Of a DNA stretch of 15,805 nt, positions 7,432-14,153 are shown in pieces (the stretch's first letter is position 1; the number at the start of each line of letters is the position of its first letter). The translations under genes and the position numbers were made by a program. The notes below the pieces were generated by a model. That model made no database searches. It worked only from the letters and a program-made list of their open reading frames with translations, and was not told the DNA's origin. The DNA lies in NCBI GenBank assembly GCA_002441125.1, contig DJVI01000001.1, positions 1 through 15,805 of the forward strand. Direction: 5' to 3'. The stretch is from Caldifarciminota bacterium UBA6260 (GTDB taxonomy: Bacteria > Hydrothermota > 32-111).

Positions 7432-7433
7432 AA

Positions 7434-7796
7434 ATGGAAAAGAACATTGAAAAAAGGATAAAGAAAGAAAGAAGACACAGAAGGATCAAAGGAAAGATCC
7501 AAAATTTTTCTAAAAGACCAAGGTTGGTTGTTTTTAGAAGTTTGAAACATATATATGCTCAAATTATCGATGATTCAAAAGGTGTGACACTATGTTCCGC
7601 TTCAACACTCGATAAAGATTTCCCGAAAGTCAACGGTGATAAAAAAGCAAAAGCTTTTAAAGTTGGAGAGATCATCGCTAAAAGAGCTCTTGAGAAAGGT
7701 TTAAAACAGATAGTTTTTGATAGAAACGGTTACAGATATCATGGCAGAGTTAAAAGTTTGGCTGATGGTGCAAGGAAAAGCGGACTCGATTTTTAA
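7434..7796 (+). CDS. rplR: 50S ribosomal protein L18
   Basis: L18 binds 5S rRNA in the central protuberance together with L5. The 120-residue product has the basic N-terminus KRIKKERRHRRIKGKI, then RPRLVVFRSLKHIYAQIIDD, GEIIAKRALEKGLKQIVFDR and the very conserved C-terminal YRYHGRVKSLADGARKSGLD. ATG 7434 begins two bases after the L6 stop. The only ribosome binding signal is a modest TGGAG at 7422-7426, so coupling to L6 translation is likely. Confidence 0.97.
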   Translation: MEKNIEKRIKKERRHRRIKGKIQNFSKRPRLVVFRSLKHIYAQIIDDSKGVTLCSASTLDKDFPKVNGDKKAKAFKVGEIIAKRALEKGLKQIVFDRNGYRYHGRVKSLADGARKSGLDF

Positions 7797-7811
7797 AAAA
7801 CTGGAGGAAAA

Positions 7812-8345
7812 GTGGAAAAGAATTTAAGAACTAAAATCGATCTTACAACTTTAGATCTAACCGAATCCGTTCTGGATATAAAAAGGGTCGCAAAAGTTGT
7901 TAAAGGTGGAAGAAGGTTTAAACTTAGAGCACTTGTAGCGGTTGGAAACAAAAATGGATATGTTGGAATCGGTATTGGTAAGGCTACAGAAACCGCTGAT
8001 GCTATAAGAAAAGCAACCGAATCCGCAAGAAAGAATATAGTAAGAGTTTATATAAATGATAAGGGAACTATACCGTATGAGATAGTTGGAAAGCATGGAG
8101 CTTCAAAGATCCTTTTAAAACCTGCGGTAGAAGGAACTGGAATAATAGCAACAGAAACTGTCAGGAACATACTTGAACTTGCAGGTATAAGAAATATCTT
8201 AACAAAATCTTTAGGTTCCAACACTACCGTCAATTTAGCAAAAGCAACTTTGAATGCTATAACATCTGTACTTTCACCTGAAGAGATACATACTATGAAA
8301 AAAGGTAAAATTTCAGATGTGCAGAAGGAGGTAGTAAATGGCTAA
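7812..8345 (+). CDS. rpsE: 30S ribosomal protein S5
   Basis: S5 lies at the mRNA entry site and affects decoding accuracy and spectinomycin response. The 177-residue product starts at GTG 7812 with TGGAGG at 7802-7807; no closer ATG is available. The dsRBD-like N-terminal half contains KVVKGGRRFKLRALVAVGNK and NGYVGIGIGKA. The C-terminal half has PAVEGTGIIATETVRNILEL, LTKSLGSNTTVNLAKAT and a short EVVNG end. The usual VGD triplet reads VGN. The last codons overlap the L30 start by 8 nt. Confidence 0.97.
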   Translation: MEKNLRTKIDLTTLDLTESVLDIKRVAKVVKGGRRFKLRALVAVGNKNGYVGIGIGKATETADAIRKATESARKNIVRVYINDKGTIPYEIVGKHGASKILLKPAVEGTGIIATETVRNILELAGIRNILTKSLGSNTTVNLAKATLNAITSVLSPEEIHTMKKGKISDVQKEVVNG

Positions 8346-8529
8346 ATTGAGGATAACACAGATAAGAAGTGAAATAGATTATGATAAAACGCAGAAAAGA
8401 ACAATAAAAGCGTTAGGTCTTAAAAAACTTCACCATTCCGTTATAAAAGAGGATACACCATCAATAAGAGGAATGATTGAGAAGGTGAAACATCTTGTAA
8501 AAGTTGAAGAAATTAAAGATGGAGTTTAA
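8338..8529 (+). CDS. rpmD: 50S ribosomal protein L30
   Basis: L30 is a small, non-essential 50S protein. The 63-residue product begins MAKLRITQIRSEIDYDKTQK and continues TIKALGLKKLHHSVIKEDTP and IRGMIEKVKHLVKVEE, matching the short bacterial family. ATG 8338 lies inside the end of rpsE and is preceded by AAGGAGG at 8325-8331, so its translation is coupled to S5. L15 starts immediately downstream. Confidence 0.96.
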   Translation: MAKLRITQIRSEIDYDKTQKRTIKALGLKKLHHSVIKEDTPSIRGMIEKVKHLVKVEEIKDGV

Positions 8530-8530
8530 A

Positions 8531-9001
8531 ATGAAATTGAACGAATTACATCCGCCAAAAGGTGCTGTTAAAGATAGAAAGAGAAAGGGTCAGGGTCCGG
8601 GTAGTGGTAATGGTAAAACTGCCGGAAGAGGAGAAAAAGGACAGAAAGCAAGAAGTGGCTACTCTGCTAAATGGGGATTCGAAGGTGGACAGATGCCTCT
8701 TATTAGAAGAATACCGAAAAGAGGTTTTAAGAATTTTAACAAGAAAGTTTATCAGGTAGTCAATGTTGAAGATCTGAATATCTTCAAAGATGGTGATATT
8801 GTAAGAAAAGAGAATCTAAAAGAGAATGACCTTATATCATCATTGGAAAGACCAGTTAAACTTTTGGGTGATGGTGAACTTGAAAAAAAAGTTGAAATAT
8901 ATGTTGATAAATGTTCAAAAAAGGCGAAGGAAATTGTAGAGAAGAAAGGTGGAAAAGTTTACATTTCTGAAAAGAAGAAAAGTTTTGGAGGTGAAGGTTG
9001 A
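8531..9001 (+). CDS. rplO: 50S ribosomal protein L15
   Basis: L15 is a late-assembly 50S protein with a long Gly/Arg-rich N-terminal extension. The 156-residue product starts MKLNELHPPKGAVKDRKRKG. The extension includes GPGSGNGKTAGRGEKGQKAR, and then GFEGGQMPLIRRIPKRGF. The globular C-terminal part carries VKLLGDGELEKKVEIYVDKC. ATG 8531 is one base after the L30 stop, with GGAG at 8521-8524. An in-frame ATG at 8504 lies within rpmD. The TGA overlaps the SecY TTG. Confidence 0.96.
   Translation: MKLNELHPPKGAVKDRKRKGQGPGSGNGKTAGRGEKGQKARSGYSAKWGFEGGQMPLIRRIPKRGFKNFNKKVYQVVNVEDLNIFKDGDIVRKENLKENDLISSLERPVKLLGDGELEKKVEIYVDKCSKKAKEIVEKKGGKVYISEKKKSFGGEG
8987..8994 (+). promoter_or_regulatory. Ribosome binding site of secY inside rplO
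   Basis: GGAGGTGA, close to a full anti-Shine-Dalgarno match, lies in the last codons of L15 and 3 nt before TTG 8998. It supports a TTG start for SecY overlapping the L15 stop (TTGA). Confidence 0.7.
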
Positions 9002-10314
9002 TCAATCTTATATCCACATTTCAAAACTCCTTTAAAATACCTGAGCTCAGAAAAAAGATAATATATACTTTGATTTTACTTGGAGTTTACAGAATAGGAA
9101 GTCATATTCCTTTGCCTGGTATAGATATAACAACTCTTTCAAACTGGTTTACATCTCAAGCAGGCGGGATGCTGGGTCTTTATGATGTTTTTGCTGGAGG
9201 AAACCTTCAGAGAGCAACTATTTTTGCTTTAGGTATTATGCCTTACATTTCAGCATCAATCATCCTTCAACTTCTTGGAGCGATATGGCCATATTTACAG
9301 AAATTGCAGCAGGAAGGTGAAGAGGGAAGAAAGAAGATAACCCAATACACAAGGTATCTTACAATCCTTATTGCGATGATTGAATCTTACGGTATCTCGA
9401 TATTCCTTGAAGGACTTGCACTCTCAGGTTACAGGATTGTTCCAAATCCAGGTTTTGGTTTCAGAATGTTAACACTTATAACTTTAACATCTGGAACGAT
9501 GTTTGTTATGTGGCTTGGAGAAAGGATAACTGAAAAAGGTATAGGCAACGGGATTTCGATTATAATACTTGTTGGAATAGTTGCAAGGATGCCAAGAGAG
9601 GTTATGGATGTAACAAGGCTTGTTTTTGCTGGAACTTTGAACTTTATTTATGTTATAATTTTCCTCGCACTTGCAGTTGGTATTACTGCAGCTGTAGTTT
9701 TGGTAACTCAGGCACAGAGAAGGATACCAGTTCAATATGCCAAAAGAGTTGTTGGAAGAAAAGTTTATGGTGGACAGGCAACATATATTCCGCTTAATGT
9801 CAACGCTGCAGGTGTTATTCCAATAATTTTTGCACAATCCATTATAATGTTCCCATCAACACTTGCAAATTTCTTTAAGAATAGTTCAGTTTCATCATTT
9901 TTACTTGAGATATTCAAACCATCACATCCTGTATATTTGACACTTTACGGAATTCTCATAATTTTCTTTGGATTTTTCTATACATCTGTTGTTATAAATC
10001 CACAGGATATGGCTGATAATATGAAAAAGTATGGTGGTTTTATACCAGGTATAAGACCCGGAAAACCTACAAAAGATTATATAGATAGAGTTATCACAAG
10101 GATAACTCTCCCAGGCGCGATATTTTTTGCTATAATAGCTATCCTTCCAATCATAGTTATAGACAAGATGAGAATACCTGTATATTTCGGAGGAACATCT
10201 ATACTTATAGTTGTTGGAGTTATACTTGAAACTGTTTCCCAGATAGAATCTTACCTTATGATGAGAAGTTATGAAGGTTTTTTGAAGAAAGGAAAAATAA
10301 AAGGAAGATTTTGA
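8998..10314 (+). CDS. secY: Protein translocase subunit SecY
   Basis: SecY is the channel of the Sec translocon in the cytoplasmic membrane. The 438-residue product starts at TTG (MINLISTFQNSFKIPELRKK) and shows ten hydrophobic segments. Motifs include PLPGID (38-43), the plug-region GLYDVFAGGNL (60-70) and MPYISASIILQLL (81-93). The loop with EGEEGRKKITQYTRY follows (106-120), then GERITEKGIGNGIS (174-187), RRIPVQYAKRVVG, NPQDMADNMKKYGGFIPGIR and the C-terminal SYEGFLKKGKIKGRF. It lies in its usual place after L15. The stop TGA shares one base with the adk ATG. Confidence 0.98.
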   Translation: MINLISTFQNSFKIPELRKKIIYTLILLGVYRIGSHIPLPGIDITTLSNWFTSQAGGMLGLYDVFAGGNLQRATIFALGIMPYISASIILQLLGAIWPYLQKLQQEGEEGRKKITQYTRYLTILIAMIESYGISIFLEGLALSGYRIVPNPGFGFRMLTLITLTSGTMFVMWLGERITEKGIGNGISIIILVGIVARMPREVMDVTRLVFAGTLNFIYVIIFLALAVGITAAVVLVTQAQRRIPVQYAKRVVGRKVYGGQATYIPLNVNAAGVIPIIFAQSIIMFPSTLANFFKNSSVSSFLLEIFKPSHPVYLTLYGILIIFFGFFYTSVVINPQDMADNMKKYGGFIPGIRPGKPTKDYIDRVITRITLPGAIFFAIIAILPIIVIDKMRIPVYFGGTSILIVVGVILETVSQIESYLMMRSYEGFLKKGKIKGRF

Positions 10315-10949
10315 TGAAAAAAATAGTTTTGCTTGGGCCTCCAGGTTCAGGAAAAGGAACACAGGCAGAACTTTTGAGTTTAAAAGAAAATTTTGTTCAT
10401 CTTGCAACAGGTGATCTTTTAAGAAATGAAATATCAAACAGAACTGAGTTCGGAAAAGAGGTTAAAAATTACATTGATAAAGGTTTACTTGTTCCGGATG
10501 GATTGATCGTTGATTTTATTCTTGATTATATAAGAAAGAATGATCTTTACAATAAGAATGTTGTTTTTGATGGTTTCCCGAGAAGGAACTTCCAAGCTGA
10601 AAAATTGGAAGAGGAGCTTTCTAAGAATGGAATCGGAGTAGACAAAGCTATCCTAATTGATGTTGATGAAAATACTATTATAGAGAGGTTATCAACGAGA
10701 CTCATCTGTTCCGGTTGTAAAAAAATTTATCCGGGCGATTATGATGATGATGAATGTTTTGTGTGTCATAATAAACTTATAAAAAGAACAGATGACAACA
10801 TAGATGTTATAAAAAACAGGATTAAAGTTTATAGAGAAGAGACTATGGAACTTCTCGACTTCTATGAAAAGAAAGGGAAACTTTTTAGAATAGATGGAAA
10901 TGATAAACCTGAAAAGATTTTTGAAATAATAAAAAAGGTGGTTCTTTAA
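10314..10949 (+). CDS. adk: Adenylate kinase, Cys4 lid type
   Basis: Adenylate kinase interconverts ATP plus AMP and two ADP in the cytoplasm. The 211-residue protein has the P-loop GPPGSGKGT (8-16), the AMP-binding ATGDLLR (31-37) and DGFPR (86-90). Its long LID has Cys 132, 135, 148 and 151 (CSGC...CFVC), a structural zinc site typical of many Gram-positive and deep-branching enzymes. RTDD (158-161) and NRIKVYREET complete the core. The usual GRR after ERLS reads TRL. The start is ATG 10314, overlapping the secY stop by one base; an in-frame TTG at 10311 is less likely. SD-like AAGGAAG lies at 10301-10307. Confidence 0.97.
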   Translation: MKKIVLLGPPGSGKGTQAELLSLKENFVHLATGDLLRNEISNRTEFGKEVKNYIDKGLLVPDGLIVDFILDYIRKNDLYNKNVVFDGFPRRNFQAEKLEEELSKNGIGVDKAILIDVDENTIIERLSTRLICSGCKKIYPGDYDDDECFVCHNKLIKRTDDNIDVIKNRIKVYREETMELLDFYEKKGKLFRIDGNDKPEKIFEIIKKVVL

Positions 10950-10951
10950 AT

Positions 10952-11173
10952 ATGGCAAAGGCAAAAAAAGGAATTCTTGTTGAAGGAACTATAATAGATC
11001 TTTTACCTGATGCTTGTTTTAAAGTTCAACTTGATAACAACCATATAGTAATCGGTCATATATCAGGAAAAATGAGGATGAATTATATAAAGATAGCAAA
11101 AGGTGATAGGGTTACAGTTGAACTTTCACCCTATGACCTTTCAAAAGGAAGAATAATTTATAGATTCAAATGA
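10952..11173 (+). CDS. infA: Translation initiation factor IF-1
   Basis: IF-1 is a single OB-fold protein that occupies the 30S A site during initiation. The 73-residue product has the normal length and reads KGILVEGTIIDLLPDACFKV, QLDNNHIVIGHISGKMRMNY, IKIAKGDRVTVELSPYDLSK and then GRIIYRFK, a full family match. ATG 10952 is two bases after the adk stop, with AAGGTGG at 10935-10941. The map gene often present between adk and infA is missing. Confidence 0.98.
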   Translation: MAKAKKGILVEGTIIDLLPDACFKVQLDNNHIVIGHISGKMRMNYIKIAKGDRVTVELSPYDLSKGRIIYRFK

Positions 11174-11183
11174 TGGAGGAAAA

Positions 11184-11297
11184 ATGAAAGTAAGATCTTC
11201 TGTTAAGAAAATATGCAATAAATGCAAAGTAATAAAAAGAAAAGGTGTTGTGAAAGTTATTTGTGAAAATCCAAAACATAAGCAAAGACAAGGTTAA
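11184..11297 (+). CDS. rpmJ: 50S ribosomal protein L36, zinc type
   Basis: L36 is the smallest 50S protein. The 37 codons from ATG 11184 to TAA 11295-11297 encode MKVRSSVKKICNKCKVIKRK followed by GVVKVICENPKHKQRQG. Cys 11, 14 and 27 plus His 32 form the CxxC-x12-C-x4-H zinc site of the standard form. GGAGG at 11175-11179 precedes it. It takes its normal place between infA and rpsM, and S13 starts 11 nt further on. Confidence 0.97.
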   Translation: MKVRSSVKKICNKCKVIKRKGVVKVICENPKHKQRQG

Positions 11298-11308
11298 AGG
11301 AGGTTAAT

Positions 11309-11692
11309 TTGGCTCGTATAGCAGGTGTTGATTTGCCTAAAAATAAAAGGATAGAGATAGCTTTAACTTATATTTATGGTATTGGGCTATCATCCTCTTT
11401 AAAGATCTTAAAAGAAGCTAATGTTGATCCTTCAATCAAAGTTAAAGATTTAAAAGATGAAGATGTTGAGAAGATAAGAAAAATTATAGAAAAAGATTAT
11501 AAGGTTGAAGGAATACTAAAATCTGAGGTAGCTGAAAACATAAAGAGGTTGAAAGAGATACAATGTTACAGGGGTATTAGACATATAAAGGGACTTCCTG
11601 TAAGAGGACAGAGGACAAGAACTAACGCAAGAACAAGAAAAGGCCCATCAAAAGGTAGTGTAGCTTTGAAGAAAAAAGCACCTAAGAAATAA
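11309..11692 (+). CDS. rpsM: 30S ribosomal protein S13
   Basis: S13 lies in the 30S head, bridges to L5 and L31, and touches P-site tRNA with its tail. The 127-residue product starts at TTG 11309 (MARIAGVDLPKNKRIEIALT) after AAAGGAGG at 11296-11303. It has YIYGIG, the helical middle, then CYRGIRHIKGLPVRGQRTRT and NARTRKGPSK, with a basic tail ending KKKAPKK. This is a complete family match. It opens the alpha-operon order S13, S11, S4, alpha, L17. Confidence 0.97.
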   Translation: MARIAGVDLPKNKRIEIALTYIYGIGLSSSLKILKEANVDPSIKVKDLKDEDVEKIRKIIEKDYKVEGILKSEVAENIKRLKEIQCYRGIRHIKGLPVRGQRTRTNARTRKGPSKGSVALKKKAPKK

Positions 11693-11704
11693 AAGGAGGA
11701 TATA

Positions 11705-12103
11705 GTGGCTGTTGAAAAGAAAACTCGTAAAAGAGTTAAAAAGAAAGTTAAGAGTGTTGAATCGCAAGGCGTATGCCATGTCCACTCTTCATTCAACAAT
11801 ACGATCGTTACGATAACCGATTCAAAAGGAAATGTTGTTACCTGGTCCTCCGCAGGAAATGTCGGATACAAAGGTACAAAAAAATCCACTCCTTTCGCAG
11901 CACAGATAGCTGCTGAAAAGGCTGGAAAGAATGCTTTGAATCTTGGAATAAAAAAACTTGAGGTATGGATTAAAGGACCTGGTGGAGGAAGAGAAACAGC
12001 TATAAGAGCATTGCATAATTTAGGATTCAAAATAACTGCTATAAAAGATGTAACACCTATTCCACATAACGGTTGCAGACCACCAAAAAGAAGAAGAGTT
12101 TAA
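11705..12103 (+). CDS. rpsK: 30S ribosomal protein S11
   Basis: S11 shapes the 30S platform near the E site. The 132-residue product starts at GTG 11705 (MAVEKKTRKRVKKKVKSVES), with AAGGAGG at 11693-11699. Core motifs are HVHSSFNNTIVTITDSKGNV, WSSAGNVGYKGTKKSTPFAA, the KGPGGGRETAIRAL loop and ITAIKDVTPIPHNGCRPPKR with a terminal RRV. The basic N-terminal extension is normal. S4 follows 11 nt after the stop. Confidence 0.97.
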   Translation: MAVEKKTRKRVKKKVKSVESQGVCHVHSSFNNTIVTITDSKGNVVTWSSAGNVGYKGTKKSTPFAAQIAAEKAGKNALNLGIKKLEVWIKGPGGGRETAIRALHNLGFKITAIKDVTPIPHNGCRPPKRRRV

Positions 12104-12114
12104 GGAGGAGTTAA

Positions 12115-12741
12115 ATGTCAAGATATATAGAGGCAAAATGTAAGCTTTGCAGAAGGGAAAGAATAAAACTTTTTCTGAAAGGGGATAGATGTTTAACAGA
12201 TAAATGTGCCCTTGAAAGAAAAAAGAATACACCAGGAGAGGTAGCAAAAAAGGTTAGAAAAAAATTGTCTGGATATGCGATACAGCTTAGAGAAAAACAA
12301 AAAGTTAAAAGGATGTATGGAGTCAGCGAGAGACAGTTTAGAAAATATTATCTTATAGCATCAAGAAAAAAAGGTGTTACAGGTGAGATCCTTCTCCAGT
12401 TACTTGAGAGAAGATTGGATAATGTAGTTTATAGGTTAAAATTCGCTCCTTCAAGAGCAGCGGCAAGACAGCTTGTTAATCATGGACATATCTTAGTTAA
12501 TGGAAAGAGTGTTAATATTCCAAGTTATCTTGTCAGTGAGAATGATGAGGTATCCGTTAAGGAAAAATCAAGGACACTCGATATGATAAATGAAACTATC
12601 ACAAAAAGTAAAGCACAGACACCAGATTGGCTTTCATTGGATCTTCCGAAGATGAGTGCAAAGGTTGTTCAATTGCCTCAAAGATATCATATTGATGCTG
12701 ATATTAAAGAGCAGTTGATTATAGAGCTCTATTCAAAATAA
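12115..12741 (+). CDS. rpsD: 30S ribosomal protein S4, zinc type
   Basis: S4 is a primary 16S 5'-domain binder and assembly nucleator, and the alpha-operon repressor in E. coli. The 208-residue product carries Cys 9, 12, 26 and 31 at the N-terminus, the C+ zinc arrangement known from Thermus. REKQKVKRMYGVSERQFRKY follows, then the S4 RNA-binding domain (LERRLDNVVYRLKFAPSRAA and RQLVNHGHILVNGKSVNIPS) and ends LIIELYSK. The normally conserved PPGQHG stretch after the zinc site reads TPGEVA here. ATG 12115 has AAGGAGG at 12102-12108. A 23-nt gap to rpoA is the longest in the ribosomal run. Confidence 0.97.
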   Translation: MSRYIEAKCKLCRRERIKLFLKGDRCLTDKCALERKKNTPGEVAKKVRKKLSGYAIQLREKQKVKRMYGVSERQFRKYYLIASRKKGVTGEILLQLLERRLDNVVYRLKFAPSRAAARQLVNHGHILVNGKSVNIPSYLVSENDEVSVKEKSRTLDMINETITKSKAQTPDWLSLDLPKMSAKVVQLPQRYHIDADIKEQLIIELYSK

Positions 12742-12764
12742 CAATTAACGGAAGGGGTTAACAA

Positions 12765-13742
12765 ATGAAGATAAAACCTTTTCAGATTCCACAAAAGATA
12801 GATGTTGTGGATGAAAAAGAAAATTATGCAAAATACATCATTGGTCCTTTTGAAAGAGGTTTTGGAATAACCATGGGTAATGTTTTTAGAAGAATACTCC
12901 TTTCGAGTATCCATGGAGTTGGAGTTACAAAACTTGTTTTTGAAAATGCCAACCATGAATTTACTACGATAGATGGAGTGAAAGAAAATGTAGCAGATAT
13001 TGTTCTGAACATAAAAAAGATAAGATTTAAAATGGACGAGGAACTTGATGATGTAAAGATAACATTCCAGATTAAAGGTCCAAAAGAGGTAGTTTCTGGT
13101 GATATAATAACTCCTCCCGGTGTAGAGATAGTTAACAAAGATCTTTACCTTTTTACTATAACAAAGAATGTCTCTGTAAAGATAGATATTTATTTGGAAT
13201 GGGGAAGGGGTTATCTACAATCCCAATATATAGTTCCAGACAAAAGTATAAAAACTATTCAACTCGATGCTTTCTTCTCACCTGTAAAAAGGGTTATAAC
13301 ATCTGTTGAAAATATGAGAGTAGGACAGAGAACAGATTATGATAAACTTATTCTTGAGATATTTACAGATGGAACAATTTCACCAAGGGATGCTTTGAAA
13401 CAATCTGCAATCATCCTTAAAGGACATCTACAGGTTTTCGAAATCGAAGATAAAAAGTTACCTGTTATCACAGAAGAGTTTGAGGATGATAATGTTTTGA
13501 AGATGAGAGATCTTTTGATGAAAAAGGTTACAGACCTTGAACTTAAGGTTAGAGCTAAGAATTGTCTTGAAGCGAACAATATTCAAACATTGAAAGATCT
13601 TGTTTCAAAGAAAAAAGAGGATATGCTAAAATACAAAAATTTTGGAAAACAATCTTTAACGGAGCTTGAAGAGAAACTGAAAGAACTCGGTCTCCATTTT
13701 GGAATGGATATTTCAAAATATTTTAAAGATGATAACAGCTAA
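12765..13742 (+). CDS. rpoA: DNA-directed RNA polymerase subunit alpha
   Basis: Alpha dimerises to nucleate RNA polymerase assembly and binds UP elements and activators through its C-terminal domain. The 325-residue product has the N-terminal assembly domain (about 1-230) with GPFERGFGITMGNVFRRILL at 27-46. It also has the NMRVGQRTDYDKLILEIFTD segment (183-202) and TISPRDAL. A short acidic linker (EEFEDDN) follows. The C-terminal domain (about 250-317) keeps Arg 263 and Asn 266 in VRAKNCLE, NFGKQSLTE at 292-300 and GLHFGMDI, so UP-element binding is expected. ATG 12765 follows AAGGGG at 12752-12757. Confidence 0.98.
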   Translation: MKIKPFQIPQKIDVVDEKENYAKYIIGPFERGFGITMGNVFRRILLSSIHGVGVTKLVFENANHEFTTIDGVKENVADIVLNIKKIRFKMDEELDDVKITFQIKGPKEVVSGDIITPPGVEIVNKDLYLFTITKNVSVKIDIYLEWGRGYLQSQYIVPDKSIKTIQLDAFFSPVKRVITSVENMRVGQRTDYDKLILEIFTDGTISPRDALKQSAIILKGHLQVFEIEDKKLPVITEEFEDDNVLKMRDLLMKKVTDLELKVRAKNCLEANNIQTLKDLVSKKKEDMLKYKNFGKQSLTELEEKLKELGLHFGMDISKYFKDDNS

Positions 13743-13751
13743 GGGGGAAAA

Positions 13752-14150
13752 ATGCGTCATAACGATAAAATAAAAAAATTGTCAAGAACAAGTGAGCATA
13801 GAAACGCTATGCTGAATAACCTTGTTACTTCTCTTTTTGAAAAAAATGTTGTTATCACAACAACCATTAAAGCAAAGGAAGCGAGAAAACTCGCTGAAAA
13901 ACTGATAACATTTGCCAAAAATGATGATTCTGTTTCCTCAAGGAGAGAGGTAGCAAAAAGATTGAAATCAAGAAAGATTGTTCAAAAATTGTTTGAAGAG
14001 ATAGCTCCAAAATACAAGATGAGAAAAGGTGGATATACAAGAGTTATAAATCTTGGAATCAGAAGGGGAGATGGGGCTTCAACAGCGATTCTTGAACTTG
14101 TTGAGAAACCTGAAAAGAAAGAGAAAGAGAAAAAGGAAAAGAAAAAGTAA
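13752..14150 (+). CDS. rplQ: 50S ribosomal protein L17
   Basis: L17 lies near the tunnel exit and normally ends the alpha operon. The 132-residue product starts MRHNDKIKKLSRTSEHRNAM and has NLVTSLFEKNVVITTTIKAK, EARKLAEKLITFAK, RKGGYTRVINLGIRRGDGAS and TAILELVEKPEK. The last 15 or so residues are only Lys and Glu (KKEKEKKEKKK), encoded by a purine-only run at 14112-14147. ATG 13752 follows AAGGGGG at 13741-13747. The next gene starts three bases after its stop, and the terminator hairpin begins 18 bases after it. Confidence 0.97.
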   Translation: MRHNDKIKKLSRTSEHRNAMLNNLVTSLFEKNVVITTTIKAKEARKLAEKLITFAKNDDSVSSRREVAKRLKSRKIVQKLFEEIAPKYKMRKGGYTRVINLGIRRGDGASTAILELVEKPEKKEKEKKEKKK

Positions 14151-14153
14151 AAT

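Noticed and set aside
7483..7509. Small hairpin GGATC/GATCC followed by five T residues
   Set aside because: The stem is only 5 bp with an 8-nt loop, four A residues lie between stem and T run, and it lies in the middle of rplR. It is not a credible terminator.
8766..8787. Inverted repeat TTGAAGAT/ATCTTCAA in rplO
   Set aside because: This 8-bp, AT-rich stem is not followed by a T-tract and sits in conserved coding sequence. It is best explained by chance.
9937..9962. TTGACA in secY with a downstream CATAAT
   Set aside because: The spacing is 14 bp, too short for a standard promoter, and it lies inside a membrane-segment coding region.
9484..10437. Antisense open frames of 117 and 171 residues opposite secY and adk
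   Set aside because: They lie opposite strongly conserved genes, have no ribosome binding sites and give Asn/Tyr/Ser-rich products typical of reverse-strand shadows.
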